A DNA stretch of 64,000 nt from Methylobacter sp. (lineage in GTDB: Bacteria; Pseudomonadota; Gammaproteobacteria; Methylococcales; Methylomonadaceae): the NCBI GenBank assembly GCA_030653175.1, contig JAURZV010000082.1:1-64000 (forward strand), given 5' to 3'. Positions within the stretch are counted from its first letter, which is position 1. Each line of letters begins with the position of its first letter. Shown here in pieces: positions 1-8,185 of the stretch. The translations under genes were made by a program, and so were the position numbers. The notes under the pieces were generated by a model. The model saw only the letters and a list, made by a program, of their open reading frames with translations. It was not told where the DNA came from and ran no database searches.

Positions 1-39
1 GTCGCGGCTAAAGCCGCTCCTACAGAGAAAAATAACTCA

Positions 40-1749
40 TTAACCCAACTTACCCTTCAAAAAACCAATAACATCCGCAAACGGAATTTCCTCGTTTGCT
101 TCAGCCGTTCTGGCCTTGTATTCAACCGTGCCGGAATCCAGGCCGCGATCGCCTACCACGATGCAGTGCGGGATGCCGATCAGTTCCATGTCGGAAAACA
201 TAAACCCGGCCCGGACTTTCCTGTCATCAAACAATACATCGATTCCGGCCGCCAGTAAGTCCTGATACAACTGTTCGGAAGCTACTTTCAGGCGCTCGGA
301 TTTGTGCATGTTCATCGGGCAGAGTGCGACCTGGAACGGTGCAAGATTGGCCGACCAGATGATGCCTTTGTCGTCATGGCTCTGCTCGATCGCGGCTGCA
401 ACAACGCGGGAAATGCCGATACCGTAACAGCCCATGGTCATGATCTGGTTTTTGCCGCCTTCGTTGATGACGCCTGCTTTCATGGCCTCGCTGTATTTGG
501 TGCCCAGCTGGAAAATATGACCGACTTCAATGCCGCGAGCCAGCGTGATTTGACCTTTGCCGTCCGGGCTGGGGTCGCCTTCAACCACCATGCGCAGGTC
601 TGCAACGTGGTCCGGAACCGGCAAATCGCGTTCCCAGTTGACGCCTTTATAATGCTTGCCGTCCTGGTTCGCGCCGCAAACAAAATCGGACATCAAAGTC
701 ACGCTACGGTCGGCAATGATCTTGATGTTTAAGCCTATCGGGCCGATAGAGCCGGGTTTGCAGTTGCAGGCGCTGCCCACTTGCTCATCGCCGGCAAATT
801 CAAGCGGCGAGGCGATGCCGTCAATTTTTATCGCTTTAATATCATTAAGGTTATGGTCGCCTCTTAACAGCAGCGCAACCAGCGAGTCTTCTTCGCCTTT
901 AACGATCAAAGTCTTAATGCATTGCGAAGTTGGGATATTTAAAAAGCCGCTGACTTCTTCGATGCTGTGTTGATTGGGCGTATCAATCAGCGTCAACTCT
1001 CCCGTTGCCGAGCCGCGGGAGCCAACCGGCATCACCGCTTCGGCTTTTTCAACATTGGCGGCATAGTCGCTGTCGGTTGAAAACGCAATCGCATCTTCGC
1101 CGGAATCCGCCAACACATGAAACTCATGCGATACCGCACCGCCGATAGAACCGGAATCGGCGATAACGGCACGAAAATTCAAGCCCAGATGATTGAAAAT
1201 ATTGGTATAAGCCTGATACATCGCATCGTAAGTGACCTGCAATGATTCATGATCCAAATGAAAGGAATAGGCGTCTTTCATGATAAATTCGCGCGAACGC
1301 ATCACGCCGAAACGGGGACGGATTTCGTCGCGGAACTTGGATTGGATTTGATAATAGGTGATCGGCAGCTGCTTGTAGCTTTTGATCTCGTTGCGCGCCA
1401 GATCGGTAATGATTTCTTCGTGCGTGGGTCCCAGACAAAAATCGCGGTCATGACGGTCTTTTAACCGCGCCAGTTCCGGGCCGTATTGTTCCCAGCGTCC
1501 GGTTTCCTGCCACAGTTCGGCGGGTTGCAGGCCGGGCATTAACACTTCCAGGGCGCCGGTTTTTTCCATTTCCTCGCGGGTAATTTTTTCGACCTTGCGC
1601 ATGACCCGCAGTCCCAAGGGCAACCAAGTGTAAAGACCTGCGGCCAGTTTGCGGATCAGTCCGGCGCGGATCATTAATTGATGGCTGGCTATTTCAGCAT
1701 CGGCCGGAGTTTCTTTAACGGTATTGAGCGGGAATTGAGTAGTACGCAT
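40..1749 (-). CDS. proS: Prolyl-tRNA synthetase
   Basis: Charges tRNA-Pro with proline in the cytoplasm. The 569-residue product has the length and order of the bacterial-type enzyme: class II motifs near the N-terminus ([19 protein letters not shown], then the GPTHEE stretch near residue 110), a YbaK-like editing insertion in the middle (about 230-390), and the C-terminal anticodon-binding domain (VALCPMN... VLFDDR). The ATG at the right-hand end gives the canonical [10 protein letters not shown] start. It is read alone toward the left window edge; no partner lies downstream within the window. Confidence 0.97.
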   Translation of the reverse strand: MRTTQFPLNTVKETPADAEIASHQLMIRAGLIRKLAAGLYTWLPLGLRVMRKVEKITREEMEKTGALEVLMPGLQPAELWQETGRWEQYGPELARLKDRHDRDFCLGPTHEEIITDLARNEIKSYKQLPITYYQIQSKFRDEIRPRFGVMRSREFIMKDAYSFHLDHESLQVTYDAMYQAYTNIFNHLGLNFRAVIADSGSIGGAVSHEFHVLADSGEDAIAFSTDSDYAANVEKAEAVMPVGSRGSATGELTLIDTPNQHSIEEVSGFLNIPTSQCIKTLIVKGEEDSLVALLLRGDHNLNDIKAIKIDGIASPLEFAGDEQVGSACNCKPGSIGPIGLNIKIIADRSVTLMSDFVCGANQDGKHYKGVNWERDLPVPDHVADLRMVVEGDPSPDGKGQITLARGIEVGHIFQLGTKYSEAMKAGVINEGGKNQIMTMGCYGIGISRVVAAAIEQSHDDKGIIWSANLAPFQVALCPMNMHKSERLKVASEQLYQDLLAAGIDVLFDDRKVRAGFMFSDMELIGIPHCIVVGDRGLDSGTVEYKARTAEANEEIPFADVIGFLKGKLG

Positions 1750-1942
1750 TATGATTTAAGGAGCTGGACAATAAAAACGGCTATTTTACAGATGTAATGT
1801 CGGTTTAGTCATCCCGTTATCATAATCAATTCAGATTGCCGGGATTTATTCCGGTCATCAATTGCTGAAAAATATCCGGCGATGACGATTCTGTAAGCGG
1901 GCCAGATTTAAGTCAACCTTATTTAGCTGACCCAGGCTCAAG

Positions 1943-2050
1943 CGGGACGGGGTTTGCAACCCCGTTCCTAACGTTTTTGCGATGTCCGAGTTAAGGAGTT
2001 ATATTTAACAGACGCAAAACGTTTCGAACGGGGCAACATGCCCCGTCCGG
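1943..2050. repeat. Paired REP-like element, copy 1
   Basis: Two GC-rich palindromes, each around ACGGGGTTTGCAACCCCGT or a variant, face each other across an AT-rich spacer with AACGTT/AAACGTTT flanks. The same arrangement recurs at 22731-22818 and 24098-24186. The paired layout is that of REPIN-type elements, which RAYT transposases are thought to mobilise; decayed RAYT sequence follows immediately at 2071. The 1750-1942 stretch before it holds no gene I can support. Confidence 0.7.
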
Positions 2051-2070
2051 CTGTCGCGGCGCGGGGTTTT

Positions 2071-2112
2071 ACAACGCTGGTTGTGGGAACATGCTCTGCG
2101 GGACGAGGAAGG
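2071..2112 (+). pseudogene. Inverted fragment of RAYT transposase
   Basis: The plus strand encodes WEHALRDEEGYA, the conserved block that should follow GIWQR in the minus-strand RAYT relic starting at 2477. It lies next to that relic but in opposite orientation, so the C-terminal portion was inverted or derives from a second copy. Confidence 0.5.
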
Positions 2113-2477
2113 TTATGCCCTTATATTCCTCGTTTCCACGCGCTGCATGGGAAGCCGCTGCCAAATGCCGCGTTTGCGTTTATTAAGTCGACTGGCCCGA
2201 ATAGACTCGGTTTTTTCCAATCCACGGGAAAATCCCGACTTGATTAATGACCAACGCATCGGATAGTCAGCATCGCCTTCGGGCAATTTCCAGATCGCGT
2301 GAAGATGTTCGGGAAGGACGACTATGGCCTCGATGACGAATGGATGGCGCACTTTACTATCCGGGTAACTTCTCGTAATTCGTCTATATGTCGTACCAGC
2401 AAGTCAGACCGCCGGTCTGCGAGGTTAACGGTAAAAAAATAGCTTGCACCTGCTGTTTTGGCTCTTCGATAACGCAT
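2113..2477 (-). pseudogene. REP-associated tyrosine transposase (RAYT), frameshifted relic
   Basis: Reading leftward from the ATG at 2477 gives MRYRRAKTAGASYFFTVNLADRRSD, the RAYT N-terminus. After about 42 codons the frame shifts, and the reading continues as RHPFVIEAIVVLPEHLHAIW, carrying the HLH metal-binding/HUH-like motif, then KLPEGDADYPMRW and KRGIWQR. The sequence breaks off in a generic palindromic repeat near 2130. The catalytic C-terminus is missing in this orientation, so the gene is dead. It is adjacent to a paired REP-like element, the usual substrate of this family. Confidence 0.75.
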
Positions 2478-2585
2478 GCTTACTTCCTGTTTTAACGTTA
2501 ATTGTTGGGCTTCATTGCATTCAGTCCAACCTACGGCCCTGTGGTAACGGAACGGCGCGCCCCGATTCTTTGTACGGATACCTCC

Positions 2586-2960
2586 CGCGTTTTCCTACGC
2601 ACTGCCATTCGCGAATGCCGCCAACACTGGCCGTTTCGGATTGATGCAATGGTTTTGCGGGCAATCATCTTCATGCCATCTTGATTCTGCCGGAAGGCGA
2701 TACACGCTATTCGGCACGTTGGGGATGGATCAAAAAGGAATTCACCAAGGCTTATCCGGCCGCCGGTGGCAACGAAGGCTTAACCGTTCGCCCTGAGAGA
2801 GCTTGTCGAAGGGCGAACGGTTAAGCCTTGCGCGTAGCGGCTCACGGATTCGGCAAAGGCGGCGCGGGATTTTATAACGCCGGTTTTGGGAACATGCCTT
2901 GTGGAGCGAGGAAGATTATGCCCGACTACCCGGCTGTTCAAGGGATTCAGACAAGTCGAG
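2586..2960 (+). pseudogene. Second RAYT relic, interrupted by a palindrome
   Basis: On the plus strand fragments read RVFLRTAIRECRQHWPFRIDAMV, then (after a small frameshift/deletion) NHLHAILILPEGDTRYSARW and GWIKKEFTKAYPAAGGN. A 55-bp perfect-arm palindrome follows, then RRFWEHALWSEEDYA. The order matches an intact RAYT, so this is one gene broken by frameshift and by a palindrome insertion at 2775-2829. Confidence 0.65.
2775..2829. repeat. Palindromic insert with 20-bp perfect arms
   Basis: Arms at 2775-2794 and 2810-2829 are perfect inverted copies (AAGGCTTAACCGTTCGCCCT and its complement) around GAGAGAGCTTGTCGA. The centre contains the widespread repeat CCTTCGACAAGCTC...GGGC, which also occurs at about 5142-5166. 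It sits within the second RAYT relic. Confidence 0.7.
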
Positions 2961-3036
2961 GGGCTGTGGAGCTGGCTTTGTGCTGCGCATTTTTCCTTTT
3001 TCCTCTTGCTTGCTATGTTAATCTAGCCGGACGGTA

Positions 3037-3115
3037 AAGGGGGCGAACCCGATGGCCGCCCGAAGTGACGAACTTCAAGAGGGCACAGCTCTTAACGGGT
3101 AAGCGCCCTTTTTGA
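3037..3115 (+). other. Possible structured RNA upstream of the iron-permease gene
   Basis: Consecutive short self-complementary pairs are visible: GGGCG/CGCCC (3041-3061), GAAGT/ACTTC (3062-3075) and AAGAG/CTCTT (3077-3093). The segment ends in GCGCCCTTTTT, which can also pair back to the opening GGGGGCG. Three hairpins and a U-run ending about 120 bp before a gene could be a leader RNA or a terminator. It matches no riboswitch consensus I know. Confidence 0.22.
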
Positions 3116-3236
3116 TAACTTGAATTATGTCTTGCTTTGGGGATTCCAGGCAAGGATTAAATCAATGTCTATTGCCCCGTGCGACCCTTTAATTTTCCAT
3201 TAAACCCAGATAGTTTTGACCAAAGGAAATAAGAAA

Positions 3237-3710
3237 ATGATGACATCAGACCAACTTGAAAATTTTATAAGTCGTTTCTCAAAATGGGCGGGTAGTGCAA
3301 GTAGGTTTGTCGCCGCACTGCTCTCAGATGATTTTGACCAAAAGGAAATGATATCTGACCGACTTGAAATTTTTACACACCGTTTCGCAAAATGGACAGG
3401 TAGCGCAAGTGGGTTTGTCGCAGCACTACTCTCTATTCTTGTCTGGTCTTTAGCGGGATTAGTCCATGGATTTTCTATGGACTGGGAACGCGGATTATCG
3501 ATCTATATTGGCGTCATTACGTTTCTAATGGTATTTCTAATACAGCGCGGCCAGAATAAGGAGCTTTCCATATTGCAGGTAAAGCTCAACGAACTGATAG
3601 CAGTTACGAAGCATGCCGATAATCGACTAATCAATGTAGAAGACTTAACGGAAAAGGAAATTTCAGCAGTTCAAGAAATACATCATAAAATTGGGGAGGA
3701 AGATACTTAG
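3237..3710 (+). CDS. Low-affinity iron permease-like membrane protein with N-terminal duplication
   Basis: The C-terminal two thirds follow the low-affinity iron permease pattern (PF04120-like): amphipathic HRFAKWTGSASGFVAALLS, a membrane helix SILVWSLAGLVHGFS, a second helix SIYIGVITFLMVFLIQRGQN, then KELSILQVKLNELI. The ATG at 3237 follows AAAGGA with good spacing; an upstream TTG at 3216 is less likely. The first about 35 residues (LENFISRFSKWAGSASRFVAALLS) are repeated almost exactly as LEIFTHRFAKWTGSASGFVAALLS, from a tandem DNA duplication of about 110 bp. Real iron transport by this family in bacteria is poorly established, so the substrate is uncertain. Confidence 0.7.
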   Translation: MMTSDQLENFISRFSKWAGSASRFVAALLSDDFDQKEMISDRLEIFTHRFAKWTGSASGFVAALLSILVWSLAGLVHGFSMDWERGLSIYIGVITFLMVFLIQRGQNKELSILQVKLNELIAVTKHADNRLINVEDLTEKEISAVQEIHHKIGEEDT

Positions 3711-3796
3711 AGAAAAATGCGATTCAGATCAACAGATTTTTTAAAGGTAGAGAATAGTCAAGAATTATTCTGTGGCAAAGGGGTCAGGTTCTGAGG

Positions 3797-3953
3797 CCAA
3801 TACTGTTGACTTAAGCAATGCAAAGCCCTCTCCGGCGGGAGAGGGTTGGGATGAGGGGAAATCAAAATAAGGAAAAAAGCTTATTTGTATCCCCTCATCC
3901 CAGCCTTCTCCCTGAGGGAGAAGGCGCTGACGCTCTAAAGTCAACAGTATTGG
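3797..3953. mobile_element. 157-bp MITE with 9-bp target duplication
   Basis: Terminal inverted repeats CCAATACTGTTGACTT (3797-3812) and AAGTCAACAGTATTGG (3938-3953) are perfect. Both ends are flanked by the direct repeat GTTCTGAGG (3788-3796 and 3954-3962), a 9-bp target-site duplication. The interior holds a second inverted pair of CCCTCTCC...GGGATGAGGGG type. It has no coding capacity, so it must have been moved in trans. Confidence 0.8.
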
Positions 3954-4030
3954 GTTCTGAGGTATCCCCACGAATTATTCTTCCTCCAATTTTTCAAAAT
4001 AGCCGACTACCAGCACGGTAGGGTACGTTG

Positions 4031-4105
4031 CGCGTACATTCTGCGTTTTCCTACGCACTGTCATTCGCGAATGCCGCCAACACTGACCGTTTCGGATTGA
4101 TGCAA
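4031..4105 (+). pseudogene. Third RAYT fragment
   Basis: This stretch is nearly identical to 2574-2648: CGTTTTCCTACGCACTG, then CATTCGCGAATGCCGCCAAC, then CCGTTTCGGATTGATGCAAT. It corresponds to the RVFLRTAIRECRQH...FRIDAM segment of a RAYT and then stops. It is a partial duplicate of the second relic. Confidence 0.55.
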
Positions 4106-4108
4106 TCA

Positions 4109-4170
4109 ACGAAACACGGTGTCAGTTTTAACATTCCAGCATGTTGGAACTGACACCGTGTTTCTTGTTG
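4109..4170. repeat. Large hairpin upstream of toxin-antitoxin operon
   Basis: GAAACACGGTGTCAGTT and AACTGACACCGTGTTTC form perfect 17-bp arms around a 20-base centre. It overlaps the -35 end of the promoter of the next operon, so it could be a terminator for readthrough, an operator or a mobile palindrome. Confidence 0.55.
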
Positions 4171-4196
4171 ACAAACCGCCAGCGCATTCATAATAT
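4168..4196 (+). promoter_or_regulatory. Consensus sigma-70 promoter of the vapBC-like operon
   Basis: TTGACA at 4168-4173, a 17-base spacer, and TAATAT at 4191-4196, 38 bases before the antitoxin ATG. The -35 is perfect and the -10 is near perfect. Confidence 0.7.
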
Positions 4197-4233
4197 GCCG
4201 GCAAACTGCATTCACTTATAACAAGGAGCAAAC

Positions 4234-4494
4234 ATGAGCAACCTGTCTATACGCGGAATCGATCCCGATCTGGCAACATCGCTTAAACAACAAGCGCAAG
4301 CAAGCGGAAAGAGCGTTAATCAACTGGTGCTTGATGCATTAAAAGAACATACAGGACTTCATAAAAAAAAGCATTTCACCCAGGAATACCACGATTTAGA
4401 TTTTCTTTTTGGAAAGTGGACTGATAGCGAATTTCATCAAATCCAGAGAAAAATTGACAGTGAATCACAAATTGACGATGAGCTTTGGAAATGA
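4234..4494 (+). CDS. Ribbon-helix-helix antitoxin (FitA/VapB-like)
   Basis: 86 residues. The first 45 (NLSIRGIDPDLATSLKQQAQASGKSVNQLVLDAL) have the beta-strand plus two-helix pattern of a ribbon-helix-helix DNA-binding domain. The remainder (FLFGKWTDSEFHQIQRKI) is the toxin-wrapping tail typical of FitA-type antitoxins. AAGGAG precedes the start with good spacing. The stop overlaps the next gene's ATG by four bases (ATGA), so toxin and antitoxin are translationally coupled. Such antitoxins usually autorepress their operon together with the toxin. Confidence 0.87.
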   Translation: MSNLSIRGIDPDLATSLKQQAQASGKSVNQLVLDALKEHTGLHKKKHFTQEYHDLDFLFGKWTDSEFHQIQRKIDSESQIDDELWK

Positions 4495-4877
4495 ACGCGA
4501 CATTGATTGATACCAATATCTACTCTCATGCTATGCGTGGCGATGCCGAAATAATTGAGACCCTTCAGCAAGTCGCCCATATTGGTATTACCGCAATCTC
4601 AATAGGTGAGCTGCTTTCCGGTTTTAAAGCGGGAAATAAAGAAAAAATCAACCGACAGGAACTCAACCAGTTTCTTGATTCGCCCAGAGTCACGCTACAC
4701 TGCATTGATGAACAGACAGCTGAGTATTACTGTTTGATTCTCGACCAACTAAAAAATAATGGAACGCCAATCCCTACCAATGACATATGGATTGCCGCCG
4801 TCGCTTTTCAACAAGGCATGCCGATTTATACGAAAGACCAGCACTTTAATAAGATTAAGGGGTTGCTGATTATTTGA
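4491..4877 (+). CDS. PIN-domain toxin (VapC family)
   Basis: 128 residues with PIN-domain acidic positions: Asp in LIDTNIYSHAM near the N-terminus, Glu in ISIGELLSGF, and Asp in PTNDIWIAAVA near residue 100. Family members are Mg-dependent RNases that cut tRNA or rRNA and are held inactive by the antitoxin encoded just upstream. The ATG at 4491 overlaps the antitoxin stop; a TTG six bases earlier is also possible. It ends KDQHFNKIKGLLII, a normal VapC C-terminus, so the toxin looks intact. Confidence 0.9.
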   Translation: MNATLIDTNIYSHAMRGDAEIIETLQQVAHIGITAISIGELLSGFKAGNKEKINRQELNQFLDSPRVTLHCIDEQTAEYYCLILDQLKNNGTPIPTNDIWIAAVAFQQGMPIYTKDQHFNKIKGLLII

Positions 4878-4909
4878 TATTTTAAAAACACCTCGTTCCC
4901 ATGCGCTGC

Positions 4910-5107
4910 GTCACTGCCATTAAGTTAAGAAAAAATATTTAACAAACAAAATGTTATTCGAGTAGGGGGCGCCGTGCGCCCCAAAGGGATAGCAAGGTTT
5001 TTTAAGCATCGGGAAAGGCGTGCACGGCACGCCCTACAACTGTTCAATTTTTATAAATGTAAAAAGCATTGTTTTTAATGGCGTTTCCTTAACTTAATGG
5101 CAGTGAC
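4910..5107. mobile_element. 198-bp MITE with 20-bp terminal inverted repeats and 7-bp target duplication
   Basis: The left end GTCACTGCCATTAAG... (4910-4929) and the right end (5088-5107) are inverted copies over 20 bp. They are flanked by the direct repeat GCGCTGC (4903-4909, 5108-5114). The interior contains a smaller inverted pair (4962-5037, GTAGGG...GCCGTGC and GGCACGCCCTAC) that belongs to the family seen at 9189-9272. It is non-coding, so it needs a transposase elsewhere. Confidence 0.8.
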
Positions 5108-5206
5108 GCGCTGCGTAGGAATGAGCAAAAATCCCGCTCATCCTTCGACAAGCTCAGGGCAAACGGGACTTTTGAATGCTCAACTGCGGTTTTTAGATTG
5201 ATTTTT

Positions 5207-5482
5207 TTATTTCCCGTAATTCTGTGCCAGATAATCGATGATGATCTGTTTGTCGGCATTATTGATGGGCGCACCCATGATATTGATCATCTTGCCGACT
5301 GTTTTTTCCCAGCCGGCCCGATCCAGAATCGTGGCGTGTAGGGTGATATAGTCCAGGCTGTGACACATTGCGCACTGCGCTACGACTTGGTTTTTGCCCG
5401 GCCTGTCCTTCAGAAATATCCGGCTTTCCCCGGCTGTTGCCGTGGCGGCAAAAAACGATAACAATAAAATCAGCGTTCGCAT
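5207..5482 (-). CDS. Small periplasmic cytochrome c (SorB-like sulfite dehydrogenase subunit)
   Basis: 91 residues: a cleavable signal MRTLILLLSFFAATATAG, one heme-binding CAMCH (37-41) and a methionine-containing segment KMINIMGAP that can supply the distal heme ligand. The ATG at 5482 has GAGGAG eight bases upstream; longer readings overlap the upstream gene. It starts 10 bases after the molybdoenzyme stop, so the two form an operon. By analogy with SorAB it would take electrons from sulfite oxidation and pass them to the respiratory chain in the periplasm. Confidence 0.85.
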   Translation of the reverse strand: MRTLILLLSFFAATATAGESRIFLKDRPGKNQVVAQCAMCHSLDYITLHATILDRAGWEKTVGKMINIMGAPINNADKQIIIDYLAQNYGK

Positions 5483-5492
5483 AATATTCTCC

Positions 5493-6698
5493 TCAAGCCA
5501 GCTGAATGGTAATTTTCTGCACGGCGTTGTGGTGGTAACCGGAAGGATTCGGGATCGGCTCCAGCGGTTGGCCGGCGCCGGAATGGCTGGTAGCTCGAGC
5601 CATAATTCGGTATGCTCCGGGACGTTTAGATTCAAAGACCCAGTGCCATTGGCGCCAGGAAAAACGTCCGTAATCCTGCTTCAGGGTGGCCTGATGCCAA
5701 TTGATGCCGCCATCCGTGGAAACTTCCACTCGTGCGATGCCGTTGCCGCCATCCCAAGCTACGCCCTTGATTTCGATGGGTTTGGCGTTAGGCAGGGTCT
5801 GTCCGTCTACCAGGTTGGTGATCAATGAATTGACCACTATTTCCGTGATCGGCATAGCCGTCTCGGTTTCCTGTGAGCTGAATTGTCCGCTTGGGAATCG
5901 GTCCTTGGGGATGCGGTAAGCGGTCTTCATCCAATAGCCGTCGAAGGGTTTGGATATGATATTAACCGCAGTCAGATGCTTGATCCAATAGGTGGCGGTC
6001 CAGCCGGGAATGATCAGGCGGGCAGGAAAGCCGTTCCAGTGAGGCAAAGGTTCGCCGTTCATCTCGAAGGCGATGAGGGTATTCTCATCCAGCGCTTTCG
6101 CCAGCGGCAGGCTTTTGACAAAGTCCGGCGTTGTTTTATGTACACCGGAATCGGCGCCGGCCAGACTCACTTCCAGGGCGGATTTGCCGATTCCGGCCCC
6201 CGCGAGCACATCTTTCAGGCGAACGCCGCGCCAGAGCGCATTGCCCATCGCACCGGAACCCCACTGTATGCCGGGAACATGCGGTTGAAACAAGCCCCGG
6301 CGATTACCGGCGCAAAGACAAAGGGCGGCGATTTCGACTTGCTTGAAATCCCTGCGCAATTGTTCAAGGCTGAGTTCCAACGGAGTGAGAACGGCATCGC
6401 CGCCTATACGCAGCCGCCATTCGCTGATTTTCACATCGGGAATTACGGCGTTATGGTAACGCACAAAGAAGAGATTATTGGGCGTAAAGGGCGCATCGAA
6501 ATAATTGATGGGCGTTTCGTAATTGGGAGGGCGGTAAGTTTTTTTGATCAGCGCCTCTTTGCCGGGAAGAGTATCCAGGATCGTTGATTCCTCAGCACCC
6601 GTAGCAGCCGCCAGGCCTGATCGTTGCAATAAAGCCAAGCCGCCGAGCGCTGCCAGGCTGCCTGCGGACTTCTTGATAAAGTGTCTTCTGTCGACCAT
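5493..6698 (-). CDS. Molybdopterin sulfite:cytochrome c oxidoreductase (SorA-like)
   Basis: 401 residues. The Tat-type signal begins DRRHFIKKSAG and runs to about residue 33. The sulfite-oxidase fold follows, with CAGNRR carrying the molybdenum-ligating Cys129, GIQWGSGAMGNALWRGVRLKDVL, a second family block FPARLIIPGWTATYWIKHL, and the C-terminal Mo-cofactor dimerisation domain (about 290-400). Family members oxidise sulfite to sulfate in the periplasm. The small cytochrome gene directly downstream supports the SorAB assignment over a YedY-type reductase. A thiol or sulfoxide substrate cannot be excluded. Confidence 0.9.
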   Translation of the reverse strand: MVDRRHFIKKSAGSLAALGGLALLQRSGLAAATGAEESTILDTLPGKEALIKKTYRPPNYETPINYFDAPFTPNNLFFVRYHNAVIPDVKISEWRLRIGGDAVLTPLELSLEQLRRDFKQVEIAALCLCAGNRRGLFQPHVPGIQWGSGAMGNALWRGVRLKDVLAGAGIGKSALEVSLAGADSGVHKTTPDFVKSLPLAKALDENTLIAFEMNGEPLPHWNGFPARLIIPGWTATYWIKHLTAVNIISKPFDGYWMKTAYRIPKDRFPSGQFSSQETETAMPITEIVVNSLITNLVDGQTLPNAKPIEIKGVAWDGGNGIARVEVSTDGGINWHQATLKQDYGRFSWRQWHWVFESKRPGAYRIMARATSHSGAGQPLEPIPNPSGYHHNAVQKITIQLA

Positions 6699-6808
6699 AA
6701 AATATCTCCTCGGTTGGATGCACGGCTATGCTTTGAACGATCAAAATTACGGAAAATCAATGTCGGGTTAGTGCAGTCGTCAGCCCAACCTACGGCCCTA
6801 CTAGATGA

Positions 6809-7897
6809 TCACTTCGCCGTAGGAACAACGATGCATAAATTGTATTGAGGGCGACCGGTCTCAAACATGATAACTCGATTTACAATGTCCTCGGCGCTGC
6901 TGTTTCCTATCGGACCGGCAGTGATTCGGCCGGTTACTGCGCTAACCAGATGAACGTAGCTCTGGTGCGGCCCGCCGGCAAGAGTTGAATTGATTAACAA
7001 CTCGGTTTCATCCTTCTCAAGCGCTTTTACCGGAGCCGCACTGCCTGGATTGCAGGCGCCGAAGAAAATCAGGCCGTCTGCCGTTACCAGCGAACTCAGG
7101 GATTTTGTGAAATGAAAGAATCGTTCCGGGGATATTTCAACAGATGTCTTTTGCTCGAACAGCGATTCGCGGCAAATGAGTTCACAGAGATCGAGCCGGT
7201 ATCCGCGCTGCTGTTCGGGGCTTGTAGCCAGTCGATCCGGCGAGCAGTAAAGTTGAAAACAGGCATGATCCAGCGGCTGTATCTGTTTTTCCAGTCCCTT
7301 TAGCAGATGCCGGATGTCGGTCGATTTCATCGGCGCCAACTCCGGCCAGTGTGAGGCCATATAGTCGCTGAATATACGGTTTTTTTCGGTATCATAAATG
7401 ATGGACAACGCATGTTTAAGCCCCGGCTGCGCCTCGGAAAGCTGAAGCAATTCGCCTTTGCCCCCCGTTATCTGAAAGTCTTGCCAAAATACGGCATTTT
7501 CCAGCACCGGCCCGTCAAAACCGCCATGACTGATAAAAATAACCCGGTCGTAAGGAGGCGATTGCTGCATCATTTGTTCGACCTGCCGGTAATAATCCGT
7601 CCAGCTCCAGACGTCCCGTAGCTGTTTAACAGTCGCATTGAACCGGTTGCGATAAAAGGCTTCCAGAGTGCGGGCGGGTTGCTCGGACCACATTGGACTC
7701 TCGGTCGTGTGCGGTTCCCTGCTCAATAAAGGTACAAGCAGCACCCGCCTCGGCGGTTGCTGCAACTTCAAGTCGCTCAATCTGCCATAAAAAGACCGGC
7801 ACGACCTTAGATGGCTTCCATCACTGTAAACATCGGACGCATAAATCCACAGCAGCAACAAAGAAACCAAAAAACGTATGCTTACGATAGTCTTCAA
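6809..7897 (-). CDS. Secreted protein of unknown function with caspase-like His/Cys motifs
   Basis: I chose the TTG at 7897 (362 residues). It has GGGAG upstream and is followed directly by a signal sequence MKTIVSIRFLVSLLLLWIYASDVYS; an ATG at 8011 would bury the signal. The body contains RVIFISHGGFDGP (His124) and, much later, DGLIFFGACNPGS (Cys282). These resemble the hydrophobic-strand-HG and hydrophobic-strand-AC motifs of clan CD cysteine peptidases, but with a long insert between them. I do not recognise the family. The next gene upstream (8186-8941) carries the same kind of motif pair, suggesting related functions. Confidence 0.55.
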   Translation of the reverse strand: MKTIVSIRFLVSLLLLWIYASDVYSDGSHLRSCRSFYGRLSDLKLQQPPRRVLLVPLLSREPHTTESPMWSEQPARTLEAFYRNRFNATVKQLRDVWSWTDYYRQVEQMMQQSPPYDRVIFISHGGFDGPVLENAVFWQDFQITGGKGELLQLSEAQPGLKHALSIIYDTEKNRIFSDYMASHWPELAPMKSTDIRHLLKGLEKQIQPLDHACFQLYCSPDRLATSPEQQRGYRLDLCELICRESLFEQKTSVEISPERFFHFTKSLSSLVTADGLIFFGACNPGSAAPVKALEKDETELLINSTLAGGPHQSYVHLVSAVTGRITAGPIGNSSAEDIVNRVIMFETGRPQYNLCIVVPTAK

Positions 7898-8185
7898 AGT
7901 AAAGCTCCCATCAATAAAGTTGGAATCAACGCATTCCGTAAAATACGTTTTTAAAGGGGTTTGAAGCCCAGTGGTGTAAATCAACGTTACCCGCTTTCCA
8001 GCCTTCAACACGGACTTTACCTGCTCTAGAATATCGATTTAGTAAGCGGCTGATTCACGGCTACCTCGGTATCGACAACGACACGCTATGGTGTATTATC
8101 CGTAGCGGCGCTCCTGCTTTACTTCCCCATTTGCTCGCGCTCAAAGCCCAATCTGAGTGGTGCAGAACTTGTCGGACTTATAGGC

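Noticed and set aside
2038..2247. Short plus-strand open frames around 2.0-2.3 kb
   Set aside because: They cross repeat and transposase-relic sequence with no start signals; the relic reading explains the sequence better.
3037..3115. Identification as a fluoride, glycine or guanidine riboswitch
   Set aside because: Individual stems look suggestive but the conserved core nucleotides of those classes are not present in order.
5883..6587. 234-codon open frame on the plus strand opposite the sulfite dehydrogenase gene
   Set aside because: It is the complement of a well-conserved enzyme gene and reads as low-similarity shadow sequence.
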